This document shows, piece after piece, positions 52,818 through 60,687 of a stretch of DNA of 64,000 nt. Each line of letters opens with the position of its first letter. Within the stretch, counting starts at the first letter, position 1. This stretch comes from Ramlibacter sp. GTDB taxonomy: Bacteria; Pseudomonadota; Gammaproteobacteria; Burkholderiales; Burkholderiaceae_C. The position numbers and the translations under genes are program-made. A model generated the notes under the pieces. That model did not search any database. It worked only from the letters and a program-made list of their open reading frames with translations, and was not told the DNA's origin. Where the stretch lies: positions 1 to 64,000 of the forward strand of contig NZ_JAQGNQ010000093.1 of the NCBI RefSeq assembly GCF_028291745.1, written 5' to 3'.

Positions 52818-53477
52818 GTGAGCTACACCACGCATGCCGATCTCGGTGGCGAACCGGGCTTGGGCCCGGTGCTGCCGCAAGCCGGGGAGCAGCTCTTTCA
52901 CGAAGCATGGGAGCCCGCGGCACTGGCCATCGTGCTGGCGATGGGCGCGACGGCCAGCTGGAACATCGACATGAGCCGCTCGGCACGCGAGACGCTGCCC
53001 GCGTACCGAGCCCTCGCCTACTACCAGATCTGGCTGGCCGCCCTCGAACGATTGATGCTCGAACGCGGCCTGCTGCAAGCCGACGAACTCGCTGCGGGCC
53101 GCATGCTGCATCCGCCCGTGCCGGTCGCCCGCGTGCTGCACGCTGGCGATGTCGCGGCAACGCTCGCGCGGGGCTCGCCGACCACCCGGGACGAAGGACC
53201 GCCTGCGCACTTTCGCGTTGGCGACCCGGTGCGCACGCGCGCCGACGCGGTGCCGCATCACACGCGACTGCCCGCTTACGCGCGCGGCAAGGTGGGCACG
53301 GTGGAACGCGTGCACGGTCGCCACGTGTTCGCCGACACGCACGCGCATGGCCTGGGCGAACAGCCGCAGCCGCTGTACACCGTGGTGTTCGCCGGCAGCG
53401 AACTGTGGGGCGCCGACGCGGCGCCGGGACTGCGCGTCTCGATCGACGCCTGGCAGCCTTACCTGCAAGCCGCCTGA
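52818..53477 (+). CDS. nthB: Nitrile hydratase beta subunit
   Basis: Partner of the alpha subunit. The 219-residue chain has the N-terminal helical part (THADLGGEPGLGPV, FHEAWEPAALAIVLAMG, WNIDMSRSARETLPAYRALAYYQIW) and the C-terminal SH3-like barrel (FRVGDPVRTRADAVPHHTRLPAYARGKVGTVERVHG, and YTVVFAGSELWGADA). Both parts are intact in one gene, which favours nitrile hydratase over thiocyanate hydrolase. The start is GTG 52818, directly decided by AAGGAGG 6 nt upstream. Normally this gene directly follows or precedes alpha; here 388 bp with an antisense gene intervene. Confidence 0.93.
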   Translation: MSYTTHADLGGEPGLGPVLPQAGEQLFHEAWEPAALAIVLAMGATASWNIDMSRSARETLPAYRALAYYQIWLAALERLMLERGLLQADELAAGRMLHPPVPVARVLHAGDVAATLARGSPTTRDEGPPAHFRVGDPVRTRADAVPHHTRLPAYARGKVGTVERVHGRHVFADTHAHGLGEQPQPLYTVVFAGSELWGADAAPGLRVSIDAWQPYLQAA

Positions 53478-53596
53478 GCCAGGCCATGCCCTACACTGGG
53501 GCTGCACGGGAAAAGGGACATGGCCACCGCACCGATTCCGACACCGCAAGCCGCGCGGTGTCTGCACCCATCGAGCAGTGCGCCGCAGTTACGGCC

Positions 53597-53797
53597 TCAG
53601 TCGGCGAGCGCGCGGCGCAGGATGTCCGCTTCGTCGCGCATCATGTGCAGGCTGTGCGCAAAGGCGTCCCGTGCCGCGTCCTGGCCCACAGGCCCGGGCG
53701 GCAGCAACTTGTGCCGCGCCAGGGCCGCATCCAGCAGCCGCAGCGCCTGCCGCATCTCCGCCACATGGGAGCGTCGGCTGTGTTCACTTTCGGACAT
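53597..53797 (-). CDS. Small hypothetical protein, 66 residues
   Basis: A charged, helical 66-residue protein (MSESEHSRRSHVAEMRQALRLLDAALARHKLL...) with no recognised family. It contains several His and ends RRALAD. It lies antisense between nthB and the Crp-type regulator and is divergent from the latter, sharing a 64-bp gap that has TATAGA, a possible -10 element. The ribosome site is weak. Plausible but unproven. Confidence 0.45.
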   Translation of the reverse strand: MSESEHSRRSHVAEMRQALRLLDAALARHKLLPPGPVGQDAARDAFAHSLHMMRDEADILRRALAD

Positions 53798-53861
53798 AGC
53801 TGCACTATAGATGAGGCCTGTCCGCTTTTAACGGCATGTGCACGTAAAAAGGGAATCGAAG

Positions 53862-54581
53862 ATGGACAGTGTGCATTCGGATCTGCGGGCCAACCGCCTG
53901 CTCGCGATGCTGGACGACGCCACCCTGCACGCGGTGGCGGCACAGCTGGAGCCGGTGACACTGAGCTTGCGGCAGAACCTCTACGAAGAGCGCCAGACGA
54001 TGACGCATGCCTGGTTCCCGGCCGAGGGCGTGCTGTCCATGCTGGGCGCCGCGTCCGCCGCGGACACGCCGGTCGAAGTCGGCACTATCGGCTCGGAAGG
54101 CATGCTGGGCGTGGCCGTTTTCCTGGGTGCGCAGGAGAGCCCGGGCACCGTGTTCGTGCAGGTGGAAGGCCGCGGCTGGCGCATGAGTGCACGGGCCCTG
54201 CGCGACTGCATCGAGGCGCACAGCGGTCTGCGCTTCGTGCTGCAGCGCTACACACACGCGTTGATGGTGCAGATCTCCCAGAGCACGGCGTGCAACCGCG
54301 CGCACAGCGTGGAACAGCGCTGCGCGCGCTGGCTGCTGGAGACGCACGACCGCGTGCGCGGCGACGTCTTCGACCTGACGCAGGAATTCCTGGGCCAAAT
54401 GCTCGGCGAGCGGCGCGCCACCGTGAACCAGGTGGCCACCACGCTGCAGGAGCGCGGCCTGATCCGCTACATGCGCGGGCGCATCGAAGTCAGGGACCGG
54501 GCCGGCCTCGAGGCGCTTGCGTGCGGCTGCTACCGGTTTGTGCAGGAGGAGTTCGCGCGCGTCTTGCAGCGCGCCGCCTGA
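53862..54581 (+). CDS. Crp/Fnr-family transcriptional regulator
   Basis: A 239-residue regulator with an N-terminal cyclic-nucleotide-binding fold (about 10-135; GTIGSEGMLGVAVFLG is the phosphate-cassette region but lacks the Arg that binds cAMP phosphate) and a C-terminal winged helix (DLTQEFLGQMLGERRATVNQVATTLQERGLIRYMRG). There is no N-terminal Cys cluster for Fe-S, so it is neither Fnr nor clearly cAMP-responsive. ATG 53862 has AAGGGAA upstream. It is 5 bp before the nitrile hydratase accessory gene, so it may regulate this locus. TTTTAACG...CGTAAAA just upstream might be its own site. Confidence 0.88.
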   Translation: MDSVHSDLRANRLLAMLDDATLHAVAAQLEPVTLSLRQNLYEERQTMTHAWFPAEGVLSMLGAASAADTPVEVGTIGSEGMLGVAVFLGAQESPGTVFVQVEGRGWRMSARALRDCIEAHSGLRFVLQRYTHALMVQISQSTACNRAHSVEQRCARWLLETHDRVRGDVFDLTQEFLGQMLGERRATVNQVATTLQERGLIRYMRGRIEVRDRAGLEALACGCYRFVQEEFARVLQRAA

Positions 54582-54586
54582 GCCTC

Positions 54587-54997
54587 ATGGCCGCGCCACT
54601 CGAACTTCCCGGATTGCCGCGCGACGAGGCCGGCCCGGTGTTCCGTGCGCCGTGGCAGGCACAGGCTTTCGCGCTGGCATTGGCGCTGTACGAACACGGC
54701 CTCTTCACCTGGCCAGAGTGGGCGCAGGCGCTGGCCGATCGCATCCGCGCCGCGCCGGCGCAAGCGGCCGAGGACGCCGGGGATGCCTACTACCGGCAGT
54801 GGCTGGAAGCGCTGGAGGCCATCGTGGCCGTCAAGGGCGCGAGCTCGCCGGCGGAGCTGCAGCGCTACCAGCAGGCGTGGGACCATGCCGCCGACCGCAC
54901 GCCGCACGGGCGGCCGATCGAATTGCGAACCTCCGACTTCCGCGACTCGCCCCAGGCGTCGGCAGCAACGCCGCTCAGTCCGCCAGCAAGCGGCTGA
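54587..54997 (+). CDS. Nitrile hydratase accessory protein (p14K-like)
   Basis: A 136-residue protein of the nitrile hydratase accessory family, which delivers cobalt to the alpha subunit through self-subunit swapping. It resembles the N-terminal half of the beta subunit: GPVFRAPWQAQAFALALALYEHGLFTWPEWAQALADRI and YYRQWLEALEAIVAVKG. The C-terminus (GRPIELR...) is short. It is separated from nthB by a small antisense gene and a Crp-type regulator, an unusual order, yet it is on the same strand and confirms the locus. ATG 54587. Confidence 0.88.
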   Translation: MAAPLELPGLPRDEAGPVFRAPWQAQAFALALALYEHGLFTWPEWAQALADRIRAAPAQAAEDAGDAYYRQWLEALEAIVAVKGASSPAELQRYQQAWDHAADRTPHGRPIELRTSDFRDSPQASAATPLSPPASG

Positions 54998-55355
54998 GCT
55001 CGGACGCCTCGGTCGAGACGTAGAGCGCGCATTTGCGGCGCGCCTCGTGGATCGCCACCTTGTGGCGTCCATGGAAGGCCACCACGCGGCCGTTGATGCG
55101 CGTCGGCGCGCGCATCGTCCACAGGGCATGCATCAGGTCGACGCGGCTGATCAGCAGCTCGGTCCAGGTGGTGGTCAGCCGCGGCAGTGTCTCCGCGAGC
55201 ATCTGAATGCGGTCGAACCGTTCGGAGAGCTCGCGATACAGCTCTGGATCCCAGCGCAGCTCGAGCAGGCGGCGCAGTCCGCTCTCGTACGCCGCCAGCT
55301 CGGACCTCAGTTCGGACGCGATCGTGGCTTGCTCGGGCGAGTGGGAAGGAAACAT
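54975..55355 (-). CDS. Hypothetical protein, 126 residues
   Basis: Unknown protein, mostly helical: TIASELRSELAAYESGLRRLLELRWDPELYRELSERFDRIQMLAETLPRL suggests two long helices; TTTWTELLISRVDLMHALWTM and GRVVAFHGRHKVAIHEARRKCALYV follow. No signal peptide or membrane segment. It overlaps the end of the accessory gene by 23 bp, tail to tail. The start is taken as ATG 55355, although the frame extends to 55532. No function is proposed. Confidence 0.6.
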   Translation of the reverse strand: MFPSHSPEQATIASELRSELAAYESGLRRLLELRWDPELYRELSERFDRIQMLAETLPRLTTTWTELLISRVDLMHALWTMRAPTRINGRVVAFHGRHKVAIHEARRKCALYVSTEASELSRLLAD

Positions 55356-55528
55356 GCGGTGCTCGGCTTTGGAAACGAAAGGCCACTTTACAGTTCCTAC
55401 ACAACAGCGCGCAAGGTGTCTCCTCCCGATGGGGGAGGGATGACGAATCGATACGGAAAACTTCCCGGTCCATGGCTCCGCGAGCGCCAGGCGCCGCGCT
55501 TCGCGCTGCCTGTGGCGCAGCGGCAGCA

Positions 55529-55903
55529 TCACGCGCCTGCGAAGGCGGCGCTGAATGCCGCACAGAACGCGGCCGTGCCGGTGAGGGTCAACGTGAGCGT
55601 CACGCGCGGACTGCCGGTGCCCGCGTCGCGCAGTTCGATGGTGGCGCCGGCCTCGTCATAGCGCACAGCCAGCGGCGTGCTGAGTTCGCGCACACCGTCG
55701 AGGTGACAGTCCCATTCACCCCCTTCGTCCAGGTGTGCCGGTGCACCGAACAGAGCGTGGGCCCAGGCCAGCACCCGCGCGATCTCGGCCTGCAGAGCTG
55801 GCAGTCGAGGCTCGTCCACCGCGGCCATCGCGTCGAAGCTGCCATGGCCCTCCTCGTCATCGCTGTGATCGAATTCCAGATAGCTGAGCGGCTGCAAGGA
55901 CAT
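55529..55903 (-). CDS. Hypothetical protein, 124 residues
   Basis: Unknown acidic protein (MSLQPLSYLEFDHSDDEEGHGSFDAMAAVDEPRLP...) with a helix around LQAEIARVLAWAHALFG and a beta-rich second half (TPLAVRYDEAGATIELRDAG). It ends in an Ala/Phe-rich stretch. No family recognised. ATG 55903. The 170 bp to the preceding gene contain a CCTCCC/GGGAGG hairpin (about 55425-55440) resembling the repeat read through in uvrA. Confidence 0.6.
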   Translation of the reverse strand: MSLQPLSYLEFDHSDDEEGHGSFDAMAAVDEPRLPALQAEIARVLAWAHALFGAPAHLDEGGEWDCHLDGVRELSTPLAVRYDEAGATIELRDAGTGSPRVTLTLTLTGTAAFCAAFSAAFAGA

Positions 55904-55987
55904 GCGCCGATCATAGGCACACCTCTTTACAGCGACGGCGGCGGCTGCGTGCTAGCTTGCGAGTGGGGAAGTTCCCGGGGAGACGCC

Positions 55988-56656
55988 ATGGACCTCAACC
56001 TCCTGCTCACGGTGGCCATCATCCTGCTGCTGGCGGTGATCGCCGCGGCCGCGGTGATGCGGCGCCGCCGCTCGCGCCAACTGGCGCGCCGCTTCGGCCC
56101 CGAGTACGAGCGCACGGTGCAGGCGATGGGGCATCGCGGCCGCGCCGAGGCGGACCTGATGGCACGCGAGCAGCGCGTGCAGCAACTGGACATCGTGCCG
56201 CTGGCCGCGCACGAGGCACAGCGCTTCCGGATGGAGTGGCAGGGACTGCAGGCGCGCTTCGTCGACAGCCCCCGCAGCGCCGTCGCCGAGGCCGACCTGC
56301 TGGTGCGCGACGTGATGCTGCGCCGCGGTTACCCCATGGGCGACTTCGAGAGCCGCGCGGCCGATCTCTCGGTGGACCACCCGCAGGTGGTGGAGCATTA
56401 CCGCGCGGCCCATGCGATCGCGCTCAGCGACCGCCAGGAGCACCAGGCCGACACCGAGGCCCTGCGCCAGGCGCTGGTGCACTATCGCGCGCTGTTCTCC
56501 GAACTGCTGGAAGTCACCGATGACACGGTGCCGCGCCGCCAGGACGGCCTGGAGCGCGCGCCGCAGCGCACCTTGCGTGGCAGCCAGCCGCCCGAACGCG
56601 CGCTCGCCCGCGACGAACCGGTCGCGCGCGAGCGCGAGCGCCGCAGCGCGCGATAG
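55988..56656 (+). CDS. Membrane-anchored hypothetical protein, 222 residues
   Basis: One N-terminal membrane helix (LLLTVAIILLLAVIAAAAVM, about 4-24) followed by RRRR and a long charged cytoplasmic domain, with coiled-coil-like stretches (QALVHYRALFSELLEV). ATG 55988 has GGGGAG 5 nt upstream. I do recognise its general plan (positive-inside anchor plus soluble helical domain resembling DUF-type secretory proteins with the RFGPEYERTV motif), but no function is known to me. The C-terminus is Arg/Glu-rich and disordered. It converges on the next gene with 3 bp between. Confidence 0.78.
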   Translation: MDLNLLLTVAIILLLAVIAAAAVMRRRRSRQLARRFGPEYERTVQAMGHRGRAEADLMAREQRVQQLDIVPLAAHEAQRFRMEWQGLQARFVDSPRSAVAEADLLVRDVMLRRGYPMGDFESRAADLSVDHPQVVEHYRAAHAIALSDRQEHQADTEALRQALVHYRALFSELLEVTDDTVPRRQDGLERAPQRTLRGSQPPERALARDEPVARERERRSAR

Positions 56657-56659
56657 GCC

Positions 56660-58630
56660 TTACTGCACCGATGCGGGCGCGACCCACGTGTAGCCCAGCG
56701 CGGTGATCGCTTCGACCAGGCTGGTGAAATCCTGGAAGCCCGGCTGGCCCACGGCCGCCTCCAGCCAGAAGGGATGGAAGAAGAAGGACGCAAAGCCGTC
56801 GCGCACCGTCAGCGCGTACTGCGCGTTGCCGTAGATCTCCTGCCACGAGTAGTTGAAGTAGGAGCTCGGGTCGACGTTGCTGATGTCGTACTCGATGTTG
56901 CCCAGGCTTTCCGGCAGCACCCGCTGGCCGTAGTAATCGCGCTGGATCACGTACGGGAAGATCTGGCCGGCGGCGAAGTCCTTGCCCGGGTGCGGCGAGA
57001 AGTCCGGCCGGTCGGAGGTGAGGTACACCACGCGCTGGTAGGTCGTGCTGAACACCTGCGGCACGGCCTTCGACGCGAGCGACGAAGCGAAGTAATGCGG
57101 CGTCTCCCAGGCCACCGGGCTGTAGCCGCTCGCCTGCATCTCGGCGAGACCGGCGTTCAGCCGTCCCAGCGCCCAGGCCGTGGAATCCTCCGGCACCGGT
57201 GCGTTGTGCACGATGTCCCAGAACTCGTAGTCGTCGCCGCTGATGCCGCTCCAGGGATTCTTCTGGGCGGCGTACTGATGGGTGTAGCCGTGCATCACCA
57301 ACTGCGCGCCGCGCGCGATGGCGTAGTTGACGGCGGTTCGCAGCGAGGTCGCCTGTGCCAGCGGGATGTCCTCCGGCGTGCCGTCGTTGGCCAGGCCCAG
57401 CGGATCCTTGTAGTGCGGGATCAGCGCGATCGAGAACGGCACGTGCTTGCCGAAGAGGTAGTCGCTCAGCTTCTTCATCGCCGGGACCGACACCTTCGCG
57501 TCCACGTCCTCCAGCCGCACCATGGCCTGGTGCGACTCGGCGTGCGGGATGCCCATCATGTCGTGCAGCAGGTCGGCGATCACGAGGTAGCGGTCGCGCG
57601 GGCCGATGTAGCTGAAAGGCATGTCCGCCACGTACCAGAAGTTGCCCGCGCGCACGACGTAGGGCGCGCGCTCGCGCGTGGCCGCATTGGTGATGCTGAC
57701 CAGCGCCGTGGCCTTGGTCGCATCGGCAATGGTGGTCACGCCCAGGTCGGGATCGGCGGCGACCTGGTTGGTCGGGGCGTCGTAGGCGTAGTACTTGACG
57801 AAGTCGCGGCCCTTGTAGCTCACCGTGTCGAAGAAGCCGGGCGCGGGCGCGGACGCGGTCGGCGCCGCATTCAGGCCGCGCAGCGCGCTGAAGGAAAAGC
57901 CGCGGTTCTGCGCGAACGCGTACTGCGGGTCGCTGGCCAGCTCCCACAGGTTGTACTTGAACCAGACCAGCGTGCGCGTGGTGGTGGCTGCATCGGCGAG
58001 GAAGGCGGCGGGGATCGGGTTGTTGTACGCCGCACCGAGATAGAAGGTGGCCGCATAGGACTGCATGCGACCCGCGGTGTATTGCTGCACCGGCAGCAGG
58101 TCGACCTGCGCATCGAAGTGCCCCAGCAGGTTGCGCAGCATCACCGCATAGGAGAAGCCGAGCTTCTCCCATTCGGAGCCCGCGGGCGCATCGAACAGCA
58201 CCAGCGTGCGCGGTCCGGTGCCGGGGGAAGACACGGCGAGCGAGGTGGTGCCGGACGTGGGGCCCGTGGCCAGCGTCGAACCGCTGGGCGCCGGCGTGCT
58301 GCCGACCGTGCCGGCACCGGTGCCCGTGACGGCGGGCGAAGGCAGCGCGCCGCTGGCGTTCGCGCTCGTGCTCGTGCTCGTGCTCGTGCCGACCGTGATG
58401 GTGCCGCCCGCGCCGGCGATGCCGCCGCCGCTGGCGAATCCGCCGGTGCCGGCCGCGCCCGCGCTGCCGGTGTCGGCGGCAGACCCGGAAACGGTGCTGC
58501 CCGAACTGCCCGCGGCGGCACTGCCGTTGCTTGCGGCCGTGGCTGCCGCACCGCCTCCACCGCCGCCGCCACATGCGCTCAGGGCGGCGGCGAACAGCAG
58601 TGCTACCAGGGTGGCATGGGATCGTTTCAT
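56660..58630 (-). CDS. Lipoprotein with DUF2334-like (polysaccharide-deacetylase-related) domain
   Basis: A 656-residue exported lipoprotein: signal with lipobox LSAC (about 17-20), then Gly7 and a Gly/Ser/Thr/Ala linker of about 120 residues, followed by a folded domain (about 140-656). The domain shows MVRLEDVDAKVS (metal-type Asp pair), FSIALIPHYKDP and LVMHGYTHQY, the layout of DUF2334 proteins, which relate to NodB-type polysaccharide deacetylases. It may modify exopolysaccharide at the outer membrane; this is inference. GCTCGT is repeated four times in the linker coding sequence (58365-58388). Confidence 0.82.
   Translation of the reverse strand: MKRSHATLVALLFAAALSACGGGGGGGAAATAASNGSAAAGSSGSTVSGSAADTGSAGAAGTGGFASGGGIAGAGGTITVGTSTSTSTSANASGALPSPAVTGTGAGTVGSTPAPSGSTLATGPTSGTTSLAVSSPGTGPRTLVLFDAPAGSEWEKLGFSYAVMLRNLLGHFDAQVDLLPVQQYTAGRMQSYAATFYLGAAYNNPIPAAFLADAATTTRTLVWFKYNLWELASDPQYAFAQNRGFSFSALRGLNAAPTASAPAPGFFDTVSYKGRDFVKYYAYDAPTNQVAADPDLGVTTIADATKATALVSITNAATRERAPYVVRAGNFWYVADMPFSYIGPRDRYLVIADLLHDMMGIPHAESHQAMVRLEDVDAKVSVPAMKKLSDYLFGKHVPFSIALIPHYKDPLGLANDGTPEDIPLAQATSLRTAVNYAIARGAQLVMHGYTHQYAAQKNPWSGISGDDYEFWDIVHNAPVPEDSTAWALGRLNAGLAEMQASGYSPVAWETPHYFASSLASKAVPQVFSTTYQRVVYLTSDRPDFSPHPGKDFAAGQIFPYVIQRDYYGQRVLPESLGNIEYDISNVDPSSYFNYSWQEIYGNAQYALTVRDGFASFFFHPFWLEAAVGQPGFQDFTSLVEAITALGYTWVAPASVQ
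58365..58388. repeat. Four tandem GCTCGT hexamers inside the lipoprotein linker
   Basis: GCTCGT is repeated four times without gap in the coding region, giving alternating Thr/Ser on the minus strand (TSTSTSTS). Copy-number change by slippage would keep the frame and only alter linker length. Confidence 0.75.
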
Positions 58631-58772
58631 CGGCGACTTCTCTGTAGGTGACGAGGCAATTTAGTTTTTGTTGCACGCCGCCGGGCCACACGCGCTTCCT
58701 GTGCGGCTGTAGGACCATTTCCCCGGGTTGCTCCGCTTCCTGCCGCCGTGCGACGCGGCTGAGGCACGCGCG

Positions 58773-60626
58773 CTAAGGCACCAGCGGCAGGCGCACCGTG
58801 AAGATCGCGCCGGCGCCCGGGCCCGGGCTGTGCGCCACGATCGCGCCGCCGTGCAGTTCGACGAGCCGCTTGACCAGCCACAGCCCGATGCCCAGGCCGC
58901 TCTGGTCGCCGTGGTGCGGCCCATGGCCCTGCGCGAACAGCCCGAAGATGTCCGGCAGCACATCGGCCGCGATACCGTTGCCGTTGTCGGCAACCTCGAT
59001 GACCGCCTCCTCACTTGCCACGTGCGCGCGCACGGTGATGCGGCCGCCCGCGGGCGTGTAGCGCACCGCGTTGCTCACGAGGTTGGAGAACACCTGCGCC
59101 AGCCGCGTGAGGTCCCCCTTGAGCGGCACCGGCGCCGAGGGTAGTTCGACGGCCAGCGTGTGGCGCGCTGCCCGGATCGCCGGTTCGCAGGTGTCGATCG
59201 CCTCGGCGACCACCTGGTCGAGCGTGAGCGCCTGCAGCCGCAGTTCCAGCTTGCCGCGACTCACGCGCGAGACATCGAGCAGGTCGTCGACCAGCCGCAC
59301 CATGTGCGTCATCTGGCGCTCCATCATGTCGCGCGTGCGGGCGGCGGCCGGCGGCAGTCCGCCGACCCGGCGCAGGATCTCGAGCCCGGTGCGAATGGGT
59401 GCCAGCGGGTTGCGCAGTTCGTGGGCCAGCGTGGCGATGAATTCGTCCTTGCGGCGATCGGCCTCCACGACGTCCGTGATGTCGGTCGACACACCGCACA
59501 CCGCAAAGGCGAGCCCACTCTCGTCGTACAGCGGGAACCGGCTGGAGCGGAAAGTGACCGGCTGGCCGGCGAGCAGCACGCGCTCCTGCGCCAGCAGCGG
59601 CTCGCCGGTCGCGAGCACCTTGCGGTCGTTCTCGGCCAGCAGCGCCGCGGCCTCGGCACCGAAGATGTCGGCGTCGGTCACGCCCTTCGCCTGCTCCGCG
59701 GAGAGGCCGTGCAGGCTGCGCCAGGCCTGGTTGGACAGGATGTAGCGGCCCTGCAGGTCCTTGGCATACACCAGCGCGCCGGCGCCTTCGATCACCGATT
59801 GCGCCAGCCTCTGGGCGGCCCGCAACTGGCGCTGCGCCAGCATCTCGGTGGTGACGTCGCGCGCGGCGCAGATGCCGCGTTCCGGTTGCAGCACGCCGTC
59901 GACGAGGGCGAACACGATCTGCAGCCGGATGTGCAGCCAGCGCACCTCGCCGCTCGGAAGCAGCGCGCGCACGTCGATGGCCAGGTGGCCGTTGCCGCCC
60001 GGGTCGAGCGTGCGCGCTATGCCTTCAAGATAACGGGCGCGGTCGTCCGGGTGGACCCGGTCGAAGATCGCCTGGCGCGGCACCACCGTGGGCCCGTCGC
60101 CCAGTTCGAGCAGGCGCGCGAGTTCGGCGGAGATGTGGTTGAGGTTGGTGCGGTAGTCGATCTCCGCCATCACCAGGCCGGCGGCCTGCACGCCCATCTC
60201 CAGCATCAGGCGCGTGGCCTCGCGCTGCGCCTCGTCGATCTTGCGCTGCGTGACATCGCGCCCGATCCCGAGCAGGCCCACGATGCTGCCGGCCGCATCG
60301 CGCAGCGGCATCTTGCGCACGTGCCAGTGCCGCACCGTGCCGTCGGGCCGCATCAGCGCTTGCTCGAAGTCGGCACCCTCGCCGCACTCCAGCACGCGGC
60401 GGTCCTGGGCCATCGCGCGCAGCGCAAAGGCTGCATCGGCCTGGACCTCGTCGTCACGGCGCCCCAGCAAGTCCTCGGCGCGGCGGCCGATGGCCGCCAG
60501 GGCCGCGGGATTGGCGTACTGGTAGCGGCCCTCGCTGTCCTTGGCGAAGATGGCGTCGTCGGTCGCGTCGGCAATGGCCCGTGCCAGCAGGCCGGCGTCC
60601 GTGAACAGGCTGGGCGTCGCGGTCAC
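58773..60626 (-). CDS. Soluble PAS-domain sensor histidine kinase
   Basis: A 617-residue kinase without membrane segments. Three PAS/PAC units occupy about 10-375 (AIADATDDAIFAKDSEGRYQYANPAAL; LARLLELGDGPTVV; QSVIEGAGALVYAKDLQGRYILSNQAW). The phosphorylation helix has [21 protein letters not shown] (His about 396), and the ATPase has FSNLVSNAVRYTP (N-box), VADNGNGI (G1) and GLGIGLWLVKRLVELHGG (G2). Start GTG 60626 has AAGGA 6 nt upstream. It is downstream of a hybrid kinase and may be part of the same run. It probably senses a cytosolic ligand or redox state through PAS. Confidence 0.92.
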   Translation of the reverse strand: MTATPSLFTDAGLLARAIADATDDAIFAKDSEGRYQYANPAALAAIGRRAEDLLGRRDDEVQADAAFALRAMAQDRRVLECGEGADFEQALMRPDGTVRHWHVRKMPLRDAAGSIVGLLGIGRDVTQRKIDEAQREATRLMLEMGVQAAGLVMAEIDYRTNLNHISAELARLLELGDGPTVVPRQAIFDRVHPDDRARYLEGIARTLDPGGNGHLAIDVRALLPSGEVRWLHIRLQIVFALVDGVLQPERGICAARDVTTEMLAQRQLRAAQRLAQSVIEGAGALVYAKDLQGRYILSNQAWRSLHGLSAEQAKGVTDADIFGAEAAALLAENDRKVLATGEPLLAQERVLLAGQPVTFRSSRFPLYDESGLAFAVCGVSTDITDVVEADRRKDEFIATLAHELRNPLAPIRTGLEILRRVGGLPPAAARTRDMMERQMTHMVRLVDDLLDVSRVSRGKLELRLQALTLDQVVAEAIDTCEPAIRAARHTLAVELPSAPVPLKGDLTRLAQVFSNLVSNAVRYTPAGGRITVRAHVASEEAVIEVADNGNGIAADVLPDIFGLFAQGHGPHHGDQSGLGIGLWLVKRLVELHGGAIVAHSPGPGAGAIFTVRLPLVP

Positions 60627-60687
60627 AGGTATTCCTTCGGGCAGCGCCGCCGCGCGCCTGCGCGCCCCGGCTGCGGCACGACGCCCG

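Noticed and set aside
51794-54997. Thiocyanate hydrolase instead of nitrile hydratase
   Set aside because: Thiocyanate hydrolase splits the beta part into two genes; here one 219-residue beta gene has both domains.
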